63,796 bases of DNA from assembly GCF_000716445.1 (NCBI RefSeq), contig NZ_JNWK01000041.1:1-63796 (forward strand), in the 5' to 3' direction. The position numbers and the translations under genes were made by a program. The notes under the pieces are model-generated. The model was given only the letters and a program-made list of their open reading frames with translations. It had not been told where the DNA came from and made no database searches. This stretch comes from Streptomyces wedmorensis (GTDB lineage: Bacteria > Actinomycetota > Actinomycetes > Streptomycetales > Streptomycetaceae). Below are positions 44,644 through 53,425 of this stretch, in pieces (the first letter of the stretch is position 1; every line of letters starts with the position of its first letter).

Positions 44644-46143
44644 TCACGCCACGAAGGACCGGGGCGATTCGGCTCCGCCGACCGCTCCCGACTCGACCAG
44701 GCGGGCCGCGGCGGCGAGCCGGGCGGCGGCCTCGTCCGCGACCGGTCCGCCGACGGTGAACGGCAGGCGGACGAAGCCCTCGAAGGCCCCGTCGACGCCG
44801 AACCTCGGTCCCGAGGGGACGCGGACGCCGACCCGCTCGCCGGCCTCGGCGAGCCGGGAGCCGGAGAGGCCTCCGGTGCGGACCCACAGGGTCAGTCCGC
44901 CGCGCGGCACGGCGAACTCCCATCCCGGGAGCTCCCGGGAGACCGCGGCGACGAGGGCGTCCCTGTTCTCCCGCGCCTGGTCGCGGCGGAGGGTCACGGC
45001 CTCCTCCCAGCCACCGGTCCGCATGAGCCAGTTCACGCCCAGCTGTTCCAGTACGGGGGTGCCGAGGTCCGCGTACGCGCGCGCGGCGACCAGGGAGCGG
45101 ATCACGTCGGGCGCGGCCCGGACCCAGCCGATCCGCATGCCCGCCCAGAAGGCCTTGCTGGCGGAGCCGACGGTCAGCACCGTGGAGCCGGCGGGGTCGA
45201 AGGCACAGACCGGCCGGGGCATCTCCAGGTCGTCGTCGAGGTGGAGCTCGGCCATGGTCTCGTCGACGACGAGCACCGTGCCGGCCGAGCGGGCCGCCTC
45301 CACCAGCTGCCGCCGCTGGTCCTCGTCGGCCAGCGCGCCGGTCGGGTTGTGGAAGTCGGCGACGACGTACGCGAGGCGGGGCGCGGCGTCCCGCAGCACC
45401 TGGCGCCAGCGGCCCAGGTCCCAGCTGCCCAGGCCCTCGGACATGGCGACCGGCACGAGCCGGGCGCCGGCCTCCCGCATCAGCTGGAGGATGTTGGCGT
45501 ACGACGGCGACTCCACGGCGATGCGCTCGCCGCGCCCCGCGAAGAGGTGGCAGATGGCGTCCATGGCGCCCATGGCGCCGGTCGTGACCATGATCTGCTC
45601 GGGCATGGTGGGGATGCCGCGGGCGGTGTAGCGGTCGGCGAGCATCTGCCGCAGCGCGGGCAGCCCGGCCGGGTAGTCCCCGTGCGTGTGGGCGTACGGC
45701 GGCAGTTCCTCCAGGGCTCCCTGGACGCCGCGGGTGAGCCAGGGCTCGGGCGCCGGAAGAGCCGCGCAGCCCAGGTCGATCATCGAGCCGAGTGCCTCCG
45801 GGGGCAGCGGTTCGAGGCCGCGCGCGGGCAGCGGGTTCCCGGCGGGCACGGCGGTCCAGCTGCCGGCCCCGCGACGCGACTCCAGGAAGCCCTCGGTGCG
45901 CAGGGCCTCGTAGGCCGCCGCCACCGTGGTCCGGCTGACGTTGAGGGAGAGGGCGAGCTCCCGCTCCGCGGGCAGGCGGGCGGCGACCGGCACACGCCCC
46001 TCCAGGACGAGCAGACGGATGCCGTCGGCCAGGGCGCGGTAGGCGGGCGGCTTACGCACGCCCGGCCCGGCGGGCCGCGGCTGCTGCGCCTGGAGCTGCC
46101 GGGCGAGCTGGGCAGGGCCCACGGCCGAAGTCCACTGAGCCAT
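44644..46143 (-). CDS. MocR-type regulator paired with a YczE-like gene
   Basis: 499 aa: GntR winged helix at about residues 35-100 (PAERELALSLNVSRTTVAAA), then a full aminotransferase-like domain with the PLP-lysine segment TVGSASKAFWAGMRIGW near residue 320. MocR genes divergent from YczE-like membrane genes are a recurrent pairing, probably linked to PLP or vitamin B6-related transport. ATG 46143 was chosen over an upstream TTG or CTG because MAQWTSAVGPAQLAR starts the conserved part. Confidence 0.88.
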   Translation of the reverse strand: MAQWTSAVGPAQLARQLQAQQPRPAGPGVRKPPAYRALADGIRLLVLEGRVPVAARLPAERELALSLNVSRTTVAAAYEALRTEGFLESRRGAGSWTAVPAGNPLPARGLEPLPPEALGSMIDLGCAALPAPEPWLTRGVQGALEELPPYAHTHGDYPAGLPALRQMLADRYTARGIPTMPEQIMVTTGAMGAMDAICHLFAGRGERIAVESPSYANILQLMREAGARLVPVAMSEGLGSWDLGRWRQVLRDAAPRLAYVVADFHNPTGALADEDQRRQLVEAARSAGTVLVVDETMAELHLDDDLEMPRPVCAFDPAGSTVLTVGSASKAFWAGMRIGWVRAAPDVIRSLVAARAYADLGTPVLEQLGVNWLMRTGGWEEAVTLRRDQARENRDALVAAVSRELPGWEFAVPRGGLTLWVRTGGLSGSRLAEAGERVGVRVPSGPRFGVDGAFEGFVRLPFTVGGPVADEAAARLAAAARLVESGAVGGAESPRSFVA

Positions 46144-46148
46144 CGAAA

Positions 46149-46221
46149 TCAGTCCACCTTCATCGAATTGGCCATGGTTGGCACCCGATCCCCAGCCACA
46201 GAGTGTCATGAGTCAGTCCAC
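46149..46221. promoter_or_regulatory. Repeated TCAGTCCAC boxes in the MocR/yczE divergent region
   Basis: TCAGTCCAC occurs at 46149-46157 and 46213-46221, 64 bp apart, about six helical turns. Between them lies TTGGCCATGGTTGGC. Widely spaced direct repeats on one face of the helix suit a dimeric MocR protein looping its promoter. Confidence 0.5.
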
Positions 46222-46247
46222 TACCACCACCCTGGGGGGGCAGTCCC

Positions 46248-46916
46248 TTGTCCATCGCCTCCGGCCTCCACGGCCGGCACCTCGCCCGTCGGCTCGTCCA
46301 GCTGTACGTCGGACTGACGCTGTACGGGGTCAGCTCGGCGCTGCTCGTGCGCAGCGGGCTCGGCCTCGAACCCTGGGGCGTGCTCCACCAGGGCCTCGCC
46401 GAGAAGTCCGGACTGACCATCGGTGTGGTGACGATCGCCATCGGGGCGTTGGTGCTGCTGCTGTGGATCCCGATCCGGCAGAGGCCGGGGCTCGGCACCG
46501 TCTCCAACGTGTTCGTGATCGGCCTGGCGATGGACGGCGCCCTGGCGCTGCTCCCGGAGGTCCACGGCCTGACCGGGCGGATCCCGCTGCTCCTGCTCGG
46601 CATCCTGCTCAACGGCGTGGCCACCGGTCTGTACATCGCGGCCCGGTTCGGCCCGGGTCCGCGCGACGGCCTGATGACCGGTCTGCACCGGCTGACCGGG
46701 CGGTCGATCCGCCTGGTGCGGACCGCGATCGAGATCGCCGTGGTCGCCACCGGCTTCCTGCTCGGCGGCTCGGTCGGCGTCGGCACGGTGCTGTACGCGC
46801 TCGCCATCGGTCCGCTCGCCCAGTTCTTCCTGCGCCGGTTCGCCGTACCCGAGGCGGTGACGAGTCACACACCGGTCGCCCCCGCGACACCGGAACACGC
46901 CATACTGCGCCCGTGA
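46248..46916 (+). CDS. YczE/YitT-like integral membrane protein
   Basis: 222 aa with about five hydrophobic segments, including LYVGLTLYGVSSALLV, IGVVTIAIGALVLLLWIPI and GRIPLLLLGILLNGVATGLY. The motif RFGPGPRDGLMTGLHRLTG near residue 130 is characteristic of YczE-like proteins. The only start that fits is TTG 46248, behind an unusually strong G-tract GGGGGGG. It is divergent from a MocR regulator. Its stop overlaps the phosphodiesterase GTG by 4 nt. Confidence 0.83.
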   Translation: MSIASGLHGRHLARRLVQLYVGLTLYGVSSALLVRSGLGLEPWGVLHQGLAEKSGLTIGVVTIAIGALVLLLWIPIRQRPGLGTVSNVFVIGLAMDGALALLPEVHGLTGRIPLLLLGILLNGVATGLYIAARFGPGPRDGLMTGLHRLTGRSIRLVRTAIEIAVVATGFLLGGSVGVGTVLYALAIGPLAQFFLRRFAVPEAVTSHTPVAPATPEHAILRP

Positions 46917-47677
46917 CTCGCGTACGCCACCCCTATCTCGACCATCCCTTCCCCCTCGCGTTCGCCCACCGCGGCGGCACGGCGAACGGCCTGGAGAACA
47001 CCGCGGCCGCCTTCCGCCGGGCCGACGCGGCGGGCTACCGCTACTTCGAGACCGATGTGCACACCACGTCCGACGGGGCGCTCGTCGCCTTCCACGACGC
47101 GACCCTCGATCGCGTGACGGACGCCTCGGGCCGGATCGGCGACCTGCCGTGGGCTGCGGTGAAGGAGGCCCGCGTGGCCGGCACGGAGCCCCTGCCGCTC
47201 TTCGCGGACCTCCTGGAGGAGTTCCCCGAGGCGCGCTGGAACGTGGACCTCAAGGCCGAGTCGGCCCTGGAGCCGCTGGTGGACCTGATCCGCAGGACCG
47301 GCGCCTGGGACCGGGTGTGCGTGGGCTCCTTCACCGAGTCCCGGGTGGCCCGGGCGCAGCGCCTGGCCGGCCCCCGGCTGGCCACCTCGTACGGGATGCG
47401 CGGGGTGGTCGGGCTGCGGCTGCGCTCCTGGGGCATCCCGGCGGCGCTGCGGGCCGGGGCGGTGGCGGCGCAGGTCCCGGAGCGGCAGGCCGGGATCCCG
47501 GTGGTCGACCGCCGGTTCGTGCGGGAGGCGCACGCGCGCGGGCTCCAGGTCCACGTGTGGACCGTGAACGATCCCTCCCGGATGAACTCTCTCCTCGACC
47601 TGGGGGTCGATGGCATCATGACCGATCATCTGGAGACGCTGCGCGACGTGCTCACCGAACGGGGAGCGTGGATCTGA
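46913..47677 (+). CDS. Glycerophosphodiester phosphodiesterase (GDPD family)
   Basis: 254 aa of TIM-barrel GDPD type: AFAHRGGTANGLENTAAAFR (catalytic His and metal-binding Glu region), then YFETDVHTTSDGALVAFHD near residue 44 with the conserved Glu, Asp and His. The barrel end VHVWTVNDP and DGIMTDHLE are also typical. It hydrolyses glycerophosphodiesters to glycerol-3-phosphate. No signal peptide is visible, so it is probably cytoplasmic. GTG 46913 overlaps the previous stop. Confidence 0.93.
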   Translation: MTRVRHPYLDHPFPLAFAHRGGTANGLENTAAAFRRADAAGYRYFETDVHTTSDGALVAFHDATLDRVTDASGRIGDLPWAAVKEARVAGTEPLPLFADLLEEFPEARWNVDLKAESALEPLVDLIRRTGAWDRVCVGSFTESRVARAQRLAGPRLATSYGMRGVVGLRLRSWGIPAALRAGAVAAQVPERQAGIPVVDRRFVREAHARGLQVHVWTVNDPSRMNSLLDLGVDGIMTDHLETLRDVLTERGAWI

Positions 47678-47717
47678 GCGGCGTCCCGGCCACGGGGACG
47701 AACGAGGGGGCACGGCC

Positions 47718-49088
47718 GTGACCGCTGACACCACCGAGTCGGAGGAGTACGCCACCGACCCCGCCGAGCGGCGACGCGAGCAGCGGGGCTGGTACTTCTA
47801 CGACTTCGCGTGCTCGGTGTACTCGACGAGCGTGCTGACCGTTTTCCTCGGTCCGTACCTGACGTCGGTGGCGCGGGCCGCGGCCGACGCCGAGGGGTAC
47901 GTGCATCCGCTGGGCATCCCGGTCCGGGCCGGCTCGCTGTTCGCGTACACGGTGTCCGCCTCGCTCGTGGTCGCCATCCTGGTGATGCCCCTGGCGGGCG
48001 CGGCGGCGGACCGTACGGGCCGGAAGAAGCCGCTGCTCGCGGCGGCGGCGTACCTGGGCGCGACGGCCACGGCGGGGATGTTCTTCCTGGACGGCGACCG
48101 GTACCTGTTCGGCGCCTTCCTGCTCATCGTGGCCAACGCCTCGCTGTCGGTCTCGATGGTGCTCTACAACGCCTATCTGCCGCAGATCGCCGAGCCGGAC
48201 GAACGGGATGCGGTCTCGTCCCGCGGCTGGGCCTTCGGCTACACGTCCGGCGCGCTGGTCCTGATCCTGAACCTGGTCCTGTACACGGGGCACGAGTCGT
48301 TCGGCCTGACCGAGGGCGAGGCGGTCCGGATCTGTCTGGCCTCGGCCGGTGTGTGGTGGGGCGCCTTCACCATCGTGCCGCTCCGGCGGCTCCGCGACCG
48401 GCGGATCGGCCCGGAGCGTCACGGCGCGGCCGGCGAGGGCGTGGTCGGGAGCGGCTGGCGCCAGCTCCGGGCGACCCTGAAGGACATGCGCCGGCATCCG
48501 CTGACGCTCTCGTTCCTGCTCGCCTACCTGATCTACAACGACGGCGTCCAGACGGTGATCTCGCAGGCCTCCGTGTTCGGTTCGGAGGAGCTGGGCCTCG
48601 ACCAGACGACGCTCATCACGGCGGTCCTGCTCGTCCAGGTGCTCGCGGTGGCGGGCGCGCTCGGCATGGGGCGACTCGCCCGGTCGTACGGCGCCAAGCG
48701 GACGATTCTGGGTTCGCTGGCGGTCTGGACGCTGATCCTCGCGGCCGGCTACCTGCTGCCCGCCGACGCGCCGGTGTTCTTCTACTGCCTGGCGGCGGCG
48801 ATCGGCCTGGTCCTGGGCGGCAGCCAGGCCCTGTCCCGCTCGCTCTTCTCCCATCTGGTGCCGCGCGGCAAGGAGGCGGAGTACTTCTCGGCGTACGAGA
48901 TGAGCGACCGGGGGCTCAGTTGGCTAGGGCCGCTGGTGTTCGGTCTCGCGTATCAGCTGACCGGAAGCTACCGGGATGCCATCATCTCCCTGGTGATCTT
49001 CTTCGTGGTCGGCTTCGCGCTCCTCGCCCGGGTCCCGGTGCGGCGTGCGGTGGAGGCGGCGGGGAACCCGATACCGGACCGTATTTAG
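47718..49088 (+). CDS. MFS transporter, UMF1/ATG22-like
   Basis: 456 aa with twelve hydrophobic segments. The N-terminus GWYFYDFACSVYSTSVLTVF is the hallmark of the UMF1 (vacuole effluxer ATG22-like) branch of the MFS. ADRTGRKKPLL is the loop 2-3 motif. Substrates of bacterial members are mostly unknown; amino acids or peptides are guesses. GTG 47718 is 40 bp after the phosphodiesterase, so it probably belongs to that operon. Confidence 0.88.
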   Translation: MTADTTESEEYATDPAERRREQRGWYFYDFACSVYSTSVLTVFLGPYLTSVARAAADAEGYVHPLGIPVRAGSLFAYTVSASLVVAILVMPLAGAAADRTGRKKPLLAAAAYLGATATAGMFFLDGDRYLFGAFLLIVANASLSVSMVLYNAYLPQIAEPDERDAVSSRGWAFGYTSGALVLILNLVLYTGHESFGLTEGEAVRICLASAGVWWGAFTIVPLRRLRDRRIGPERHGAAGEGVVGSGWRQLRATLKDMRRHPLTLSFLLAYLIYNDGVQTVISQASVFGSEELGLDQTTLITAVLLVQVLAVAGALGMGRLARSYGAKRTILGSLAVWTLILAAGYLLPADAPVFFYCLAAAIGLVLGGSQALSRSLFSHLVPRGKEAEYFSAYEMSDRGLSWLGPLVFGLAYQLTGSYRDAIISLVIFFVVGFALLARVPVRRAVEAAGNPIPDRI

Positions 49089-49255
49089 ACGTGGCATCGA
49101 AAGGGCGGTAGTGTACGCGTTTGGCCTGCCAGGCGGACCGTTACTGCGTGCTGCTTTGGTGAAGACACCGGGTCACATCTGCCGTCAGATGTGACAAAAC
49201 GGGCACTGGTGGGTACAACAAGGGGCGGCACGACGGGCGACGCATGACCCGGCAC

Positions 49256-49282
49256 GGGAATCTTTACCGCCGACCGGACGTT
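49256..49282 (+). promoter_or_regulatory. SigR-type promoter of rbpA
   Basis: GGGAAT (49256-49261), exactly 18 bp, then GTT (49280-49282). This is the full GGGAAT-N18-GTT signature of the thiol-stress sigma factor SigR. rbpA is a known SigR target. The start codon lies about 60 bp downstream. Confidence 0.85.
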
Positions 49283-49343
49283 GACCGGATAACGACGACA
49301 GCGACACCTGTCCTGTGGGCGACAAGCCCGGGAGGCACGATTC

Positions 49344-49718
49344 ATGAGTGAGCGAGCTCTTCGCGGCACGCGCCTCGTGGTGACGAGCTACGAGACCGAC
49401 CGCGGCATCGATCTGGCCCCGCGCCAGGCCGTGGAGTACGCATGCGAGAAGGGCCATCGTTTTGAGATGCCCTTCTCGGTGGAAGCGGAAATTCCGCCGG
49501 AGTGGGAGTGCAAGGTCTGCGGAATCCAGGCACTCCTGGTGGACGGGGACGGACCTGAGGAGAAGAAGGGCAAGCCTGCGCGTACGCACTGGGACATGCT
49601 CATGGAGCGGCGCACGCGCGAGGAGCTCGAGGAGGTCCTCGCCGAAAGGCTGGCCGTCCTTCGCTCCGGTGCGATGAACATCGCCGTTCATCCGCGCGAC
49701 AGCCGCAAGTCCGCCTAG
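49344..49718 (+). CDS. rbpA: RbpA, RNA polymerase-binding protein
   Basis: 124 aa, full length. It starts ALRGTRLVVTSYETDRGIDL and shows the zinc-binding set YACEKGHRF...ECKVCG (about residues 34-58), then the sigma-interaction helix HWDMLMERRTREELEEVLAE. RbpA stabilises open complexes with HrdB and related principal sigma factors in actinobacteria. GGGAGG precedes the ATG. A SigR promoter and a very strong bidirectional terminator frame it as a single-gene unit. Confidence 0.98.
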   Translation: MSERALRGTRLVVTSYETDRGIDLAPRQAVEYACEKGHRFEMPFSVEAEIPPEWECKVCGIQALLVDGDGPEEKKGKPARTHWDMLMERRTREELEEVLAERLAVLRSGAMNIAVHPRDSRKSA

Positions 49719-49735
49719 CGGGCGACCGGTAGAAC

Positions 49736-49784
49736 AACGCCGCGGGGCCCGGTACACGATCCGTGTACCGGGCCCCGCGGCGTT
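49736..49784. terminator. 23-bp perfect-stem terminator between rbpA and fxsA
   Basis: Arms 49736-49758 and 49762-49784 around the 3-nt loop ATC, followed by TTT. It serves both convergent genes. Confidence 0.97.
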
Positions 49785-49805
49785 TCCCGCCGCCGGCCGA
49801 TCCGC

Positions 49806-49843
49806 GCCGACGGGTCAGGGCATCGCCGACGGGTCAGGGCATC
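49806..49843. repeat. 19-bp tandem duplication covering the fxsA stop codon
   Basis: GCCGACGGGTCAGGGCATC is present twice in tandem (49806-49824, 49825-49843). The second copy contains the fxsA stop; the first gives a second copy of the same bases just after it. Confidence 0.9.
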
Positions 49844-50427
49844 AGGGGCGGGCGGGGGTCGTCGGCCCCGCGGCGGCCCTGGGGCGCGTCCTCGCGGATG
49901 ACCTCGCCCTGCACGACCTTTCCGTCGGGCCGGTGGATGCGCGCCTGCTGGAAGGCGTCCTGGAGGCTGCCGGAAGGAGCGGCGCTCATCCGGCGCTCGA
50001 CGGCCTTCTCTGCGGTACGGCCCAGGAGCGAGCGGACCTGCGGGATCAGCAGGAGCAGACCGGCCGCGTCGGAGATCAGGCCGGGGATCATCAGGAGCAG
50101 GCCGCCCAGCATCAGGAAGCCGTTGCGGTCCTCCGCGGCGGCGCGGTCCGGGGCCGGGGGCACCGCCCCGCTCTGCGCCGCGGCCTGGGCCTGCTGGAAG
50201 GTCGAGCTGAGGTTGCGGAAGGCACGGCGGCCCGCCCGCTTCATGACGGCGGCACCGAGGACGGCGCCGCCGACGAGCAGGGCGAGGACGGTCAGCCCGC
50301 CCGCCGCGTTCGCCACCACCGTGAGCAGCCAGATCTCCAGGACCAGCCAGGCGGCGACGCCGAGCGGGAGGAACGTACGCGCGCGTGAGCGCTTGGGGGC
50401 GAGGGGAGGCGTTGCGCCGGTCGTCAT
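49834..50427 (-). CDS. fxsA: FxsA-family membrane protein
   Basis: 197 aa with the FxsA core: LGVAAWLVLEIWLLTVVANA, GLTVLALLVGGAVLGAAVMK and LGGLLLMIPGLISDAAGLLL, with the family motif PGLISDAAG near residue 120. The C-terminus is soluble and Pro/Arg-rich. The E. coli homologue suppresses F exclusion of phage T7; the actinobacterial role is unknown. It is 84 bp downstream of ppm1 on the same strand and probably in the same transcript. Confidence 0.9.
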   Translation of the reverse strand: MTTGATPPLAPKRSRARTFLPLGVAAWLVLEIWLLTVVANAAGGLTVLALLVGGAVLGAAVMKRAGRRAFRNLSSTFQQAQAAAQSGAVPPAPDRAAAEDRNGFLMLGGLLLMIPGLISDAAGLLLLIPQVRSLLGRTAEKAVERRMSAAPSGSLQDAFQQARIHRPDGKVVQGEVIREDAPQGRRGADDPRPPLMP

Positions 50428-50511
50428 GGTCCCCAGTGTGCCTGGCGGCCCGCCGGAACGTCGTAAAGGAGAGATCAGCGCACACCGAGCGTGAAGAGGC
50501 CCCGAGGAGGG

Positions 50512-51288
50512 TCAGGAGGGCGTGCGGCCGAACAGCCCGCCGACCTTCTCCGCGCGCGCGGCCAGGCCCCAGCCCGTGACCCGCCACAGCGCCTCGACGA
50601 CGATGTTGCGGCTCATCTTGGAGTCGCCGATCTCCCGCTCCACGAAGGTGATCGGGACCTCGACGACGTGGAAGCCGGCGGCGACCGCGCGGCGGGCCAG
50701 GTCGACCTGGAAGCAGTAACCGGCCGAGGCCACGTCGTCCAGACCGAGGCCCTCCAGGGTCTCCTTGCGGAAGGCCCGGTAGCCGCCGGTGACGTCGCGG
50801 ATCGGCACGTCGAGCATCACGCGCGAGTAGAGGCTGCCGCCGCGGGAGATGAACTGGCGGGACTTCGGCCAGTTCACGATCCGGCCGCCGGGCACCCAGC
50901 GGGAGCCGAGCACCAGGTCCGCGCCCTTGAGGGCGGTGAGCAGTCGGGGCAGTTCCTCGGGCTGGTGGGAGCCGTCGGCGTCCATCTCCACCAGGACGCC
51001 GTAGCCGTGCTCGATGCCCCAGCGGAAGCCCGCGAGGTAGGCGGCGCCGAGCCCCTCCTTGCCCTTGCGGTGCAGGACGTGGACGTGGTCGTCCTCGTTC
51101 GCGATCTCGTCCGCGAACTTGCCCGTGCCGTCGGGACTGTTGTCGTCGGCCACGAGGACGTGCGCCTCGGGTACGGCCGCCCGGACCCTCGCGACGATCG
51201 GCCTGATGTTCTCCGCCTCGTTGTAGGTCGGGATGATCACCAAGGCCTTGCCGAGCGGGCCGTAACGCCTCTGGCCACCGTCGTTCAC
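50512..51288 (-). CDS. ppm1: Polyprenol monophosphomannose synthase (Ppm1)
   Basis: 258-aa GT2 enzyme making polyprenyl-phosphomannose from GDP-mannose, the donor for protein O-mannosylation and glycolipids. VIIPTYNEAENI starts the Rossmann-like domain, VADDNSPDGTG is the nucleotide site, EMDADGSHQPEEL holds the metal-binding DAD near residue 100, and DVTGGYRAF follows. No membrane domain is attached; unlike mycobacterial Ppm1 there is no lipoprotein N-acyltransferase fusion. In S. coelicolor this gene is needed for phiC31 phage infection. GTG start at 51288 with AAGGGGC upstream. Confidence 0.95.
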   Translation of the reverse strand: MNDGGQRRYGPLGKALVIIPTYNEAENIRPIVARVRAAVPEAHVLVADDNSPDGTGKFADEIANEDDHVHVLHRKGKEGLGAAYLAGFRWGIEHGYGVLVEMDADGSHQPEELPRLLTALKGADLVLGSRWVPGGRIVNWPKSRQFISRGGSLYSRVMLDVPIRDVTGGYRAFRKETLEGLGLDDVASAGYCFQVDLARRAVAAGFHVVEVPITFVEREIGDSKMSRNIVVEALWRVTGWGLAARAEKVGGLFGRTPS

Positions 51289-51722
51289 TACTGCCCCTTC
51301 GGATACAAACGCAGAACCCCAACCATAGCGAGGTCCCCGGAATGCTCCGCCGCGGCGGCCGTGGGGGCACGGGGCGTGCGGTGCGGGGCCCGTCGTCCTT
51401 CGGTCCGACCTGGGATCCGCTGGCTGCGGGTCGACCGAGAGCCGTTGTCTACTGAACGTCCGGGCCCCACCCGGGTCGCACCTTCCGCCGGAGAAACCTT
51501 CCCTCGCGGCCGAGGCGCGGGCGGCGTTCGGCTACTGCTGAGGCGGATTCGACCGGTCGGACGTCCTGTGGTGGACGCGGAGAACCTACCCGCCGGTGAC
51601 GGGCGACTGTCAACACCCGCTTGACCTGCGGATATTCCCCATAAGGCCAGGCCAGAAGGGAAGATCCGCAGGTCGGGGACAAGCGTGCGGAGTGATGACG
51701 CGGGGTCTGAAATATCCCCATA
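51289..51722. promoter_or_regulatory. Gap between ppm1 and amidohydrolase
   Basis: 434 bp without a convincing gene, upstream of ppm1 and downstream of the amidohydrolase (both minus). A long-loop inverted repeat GACCTGCGGAT (51623-51633) and ATCCGCAGGTC (51664-51674) could terminate the amidohydrolase transcript. The rest presumably carries the ppm1 promoter; I cannot pick one with confidence. Confidence 0.4.
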
Positions 51723-53357
51723 TCACTCGTTCGGTCGTACGAACACCGTCTGCCCGTACACGACCGTGCGCAGGCAGACGGGGAGTTCGGCACCGGGCGA
51801 CAGATCGGGCAGGCCGGGTGTTCCGGAACGCGGGTCGGTGGACCAGCGGGCCACCCGGTCGTCGGGCGCCTGGACGAGGAGCTCCCCCGTGCGCCAGATC
51901 GCGTAGTCGGCGGGTGCGCCGGGAACGAGCGTCCCCGCGTCGTCCCGGCCCACCGCCCGCCAGCCGCCCCGGGTGTGGGCGGTGAAGGCGGCCCGGACGG
52001 AGATCCGGTGCTCCGGGGTGCGGTGGAAGGCGGCGGCCCGGACCGTGCCCCACGGGTCGAGCGGGGTGACCGGGCTGTCGGAGCCGAAGGCGAGCGGCAC
52101 ACCGGCGCGCAGCAGCGCCGCGTACGGGTTCAGCGTGCGGGCGCGCTCGACGCCGAGACGGTCGGCGTACATGCCGTCGTCGCCGCCCCAGAGGGCGTCG
52201 AAGGCCGGCTGCACGGAGGCCGTGAGGCCCAGCTCGGCGAAGGCCGCGATCGTCTCGGGAGTGAGCATCTCGACGTGTTCGACGCGGTGCCGGGCGGCCC
52301 TGATCCGGGCCAGGCCCAGCTTCTCGGCGGCGGCCCTGACGCCCTCGACGACCGTGGTCACGGCGGCGTCCCCGATGGCGTGGAACCCGGCCTGGAGCCC
52401 GGCCTCGGTGCAGGCCACGACATGGAGGGCGACGGCGGTCGCGTCCAGATGGGCGGCGCCCGTGTGGGCGGCGTCGGCGTGATCGGCGTACGGCTCGTGG
52501 AGGCAGGCCGTGTGCGAACCCAGGGAGCCGTCCGCGAACAGGTCGCCCGCCGCGCCCAGGGCGCCCAGGGCGCGCGCCCGCTCGACGTCGAGATCGGCCC
52601 AGTAGCCGACGACGCGGGGCCCGGCCTCGTCGCGGGCCAGGTCGAGGAGGCCGGTGAAGTCGTCCTCGGAGGAGATCTGCGGGCCGCCGCACTCGTGCAG
52701 GGTGCCGATGCCGAGGGAGGCCGCGCGGCTCCGGGCGGCGCGCTGGGCCTCCGCCCGCTGGAGCGGGGAGACGGCTCCGAAGGCGGCGGCGCGCACGGCG
52801 TGGTGCGCGTCGCCGGTGAGCGGCCGCTGCCCGTCGTGGAAACCGTCCAGGTCGCGGACGCCGGGGACCAGGTCGAGGAGGGCGGTGGTGACGACGGCCG
52901 AGTGGACGTCGATCCGGGTGAGGTAGAGCGGGCGGCCGCCGGTGAGTTCGTCGAGCTCGGACCGGGTGAGCGGCCGGCGCTCGGGCCAGCGCGAGGCGTC
53001 CCAGCCGTGACCGATGAGGATGCGGTCCGCCGGGCGGGCGGCGGCATGGGCGCGGATCAGTTCCGCCGCCTCGGCGAGCGAGGCGGCGGAGGACAGGTCG
53101 AGCCCGGTGAGGGCGAACCCGGTGGCGGTGGTGTGCACGTGCGCGTCGACGAACGCCGGGGTGACGAGCGCGCCCTCCAGGTCGACCACCTCGTCCACGC
53201 CGGAGGCGAAGGCGTCGGCCGCGCCCTCCGAGCCCACCCAGGCGACGTGCCCGCGCTCCACCACCATGGCGGTGGCGAAGGGGTCGGCGGGGCTGTGGAC
53301 TTCTCCACCGCGCAGCAGCACGGTGCGGTGTTCGATGGCAGACGCGGTCTCACTCAT
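51723..53357 (-). CDS. Amidohydrolase, YtcJ-like (amidohydrolase 3 family)
   Basis: 544 aa. Metal-binding VDAHVHTTATG lies near residue 70, then HGWDASRWPERRPLTRSELD, FHAIGDAAVTTVVEG and RHRVEHVEMLTPE, and FGSDSPVTPLDPW near 435. These are the His/Asp ligands of the alpha/beta-barrel amidohydrolases of the YtcJ group. Substrate unknown, possibly an N-acyl or formamide compound. It is the next gene after the Lrp regulator (68 bp) on the same strand. Confidence 0.9.
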   Translation of the reverse strand: MSETASAIEHRTVLLRGGEVHSPADPFATAMVVERGHVAWVGSEGAADAFASGVDEVVDLEGALVTPAFVDAHVHTTATGFALTGLDLSSAASLAEAAELIRAHAAARPADRILIGHGWDASRWPERRPLTRSELDELTGGRPLYLTRIDVHSAVVTTALLDLVPGVRDLDGFHDGQRPLTGDAHHAVRAAAFGAVSPLQRAEAQRAARSRAASLGIGTLHECGGPQISSEDDFTGLLDLARDEAGPRVVGYWADLDVERARALGALGAAGDLFADGSLGSHTACLHEPYADHADAAHTGAAHLDATAVALHVVACTEAGLQAGFHAIGDAAVTTVVEGVRAAAEKLGLARIRAARHRVEHVEMLTPETIAAFAELGLTASVQPAFDALWGGDDGMYADRLGVERARTLNPYAALLRAGVPLAFGSDSPVTPLDPWGTVRAAAFHRTPEHRISVRAAFTAHTRGGWRAVGRDDAGTLVPGAPADYAIWRTGELLVQAPDDRVARWSTDPRSGTPGLPDLSPGAELPVCLRTVVYGQTVFVRPNE

Positions 53358-53425
53358 GCGACCAGGCTAGGACCTGACCGGACCCGGTTTGTCCGGCAGG
53401 TCCCCCGGCGGGCCGGGACGGCCGG

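Noticed and set aside
51289..51722. Short ORFs in the ppm1/amidohydrolase gap
   Set aside because: They lack Streptomyces codon bias and any ribosome-binding site.
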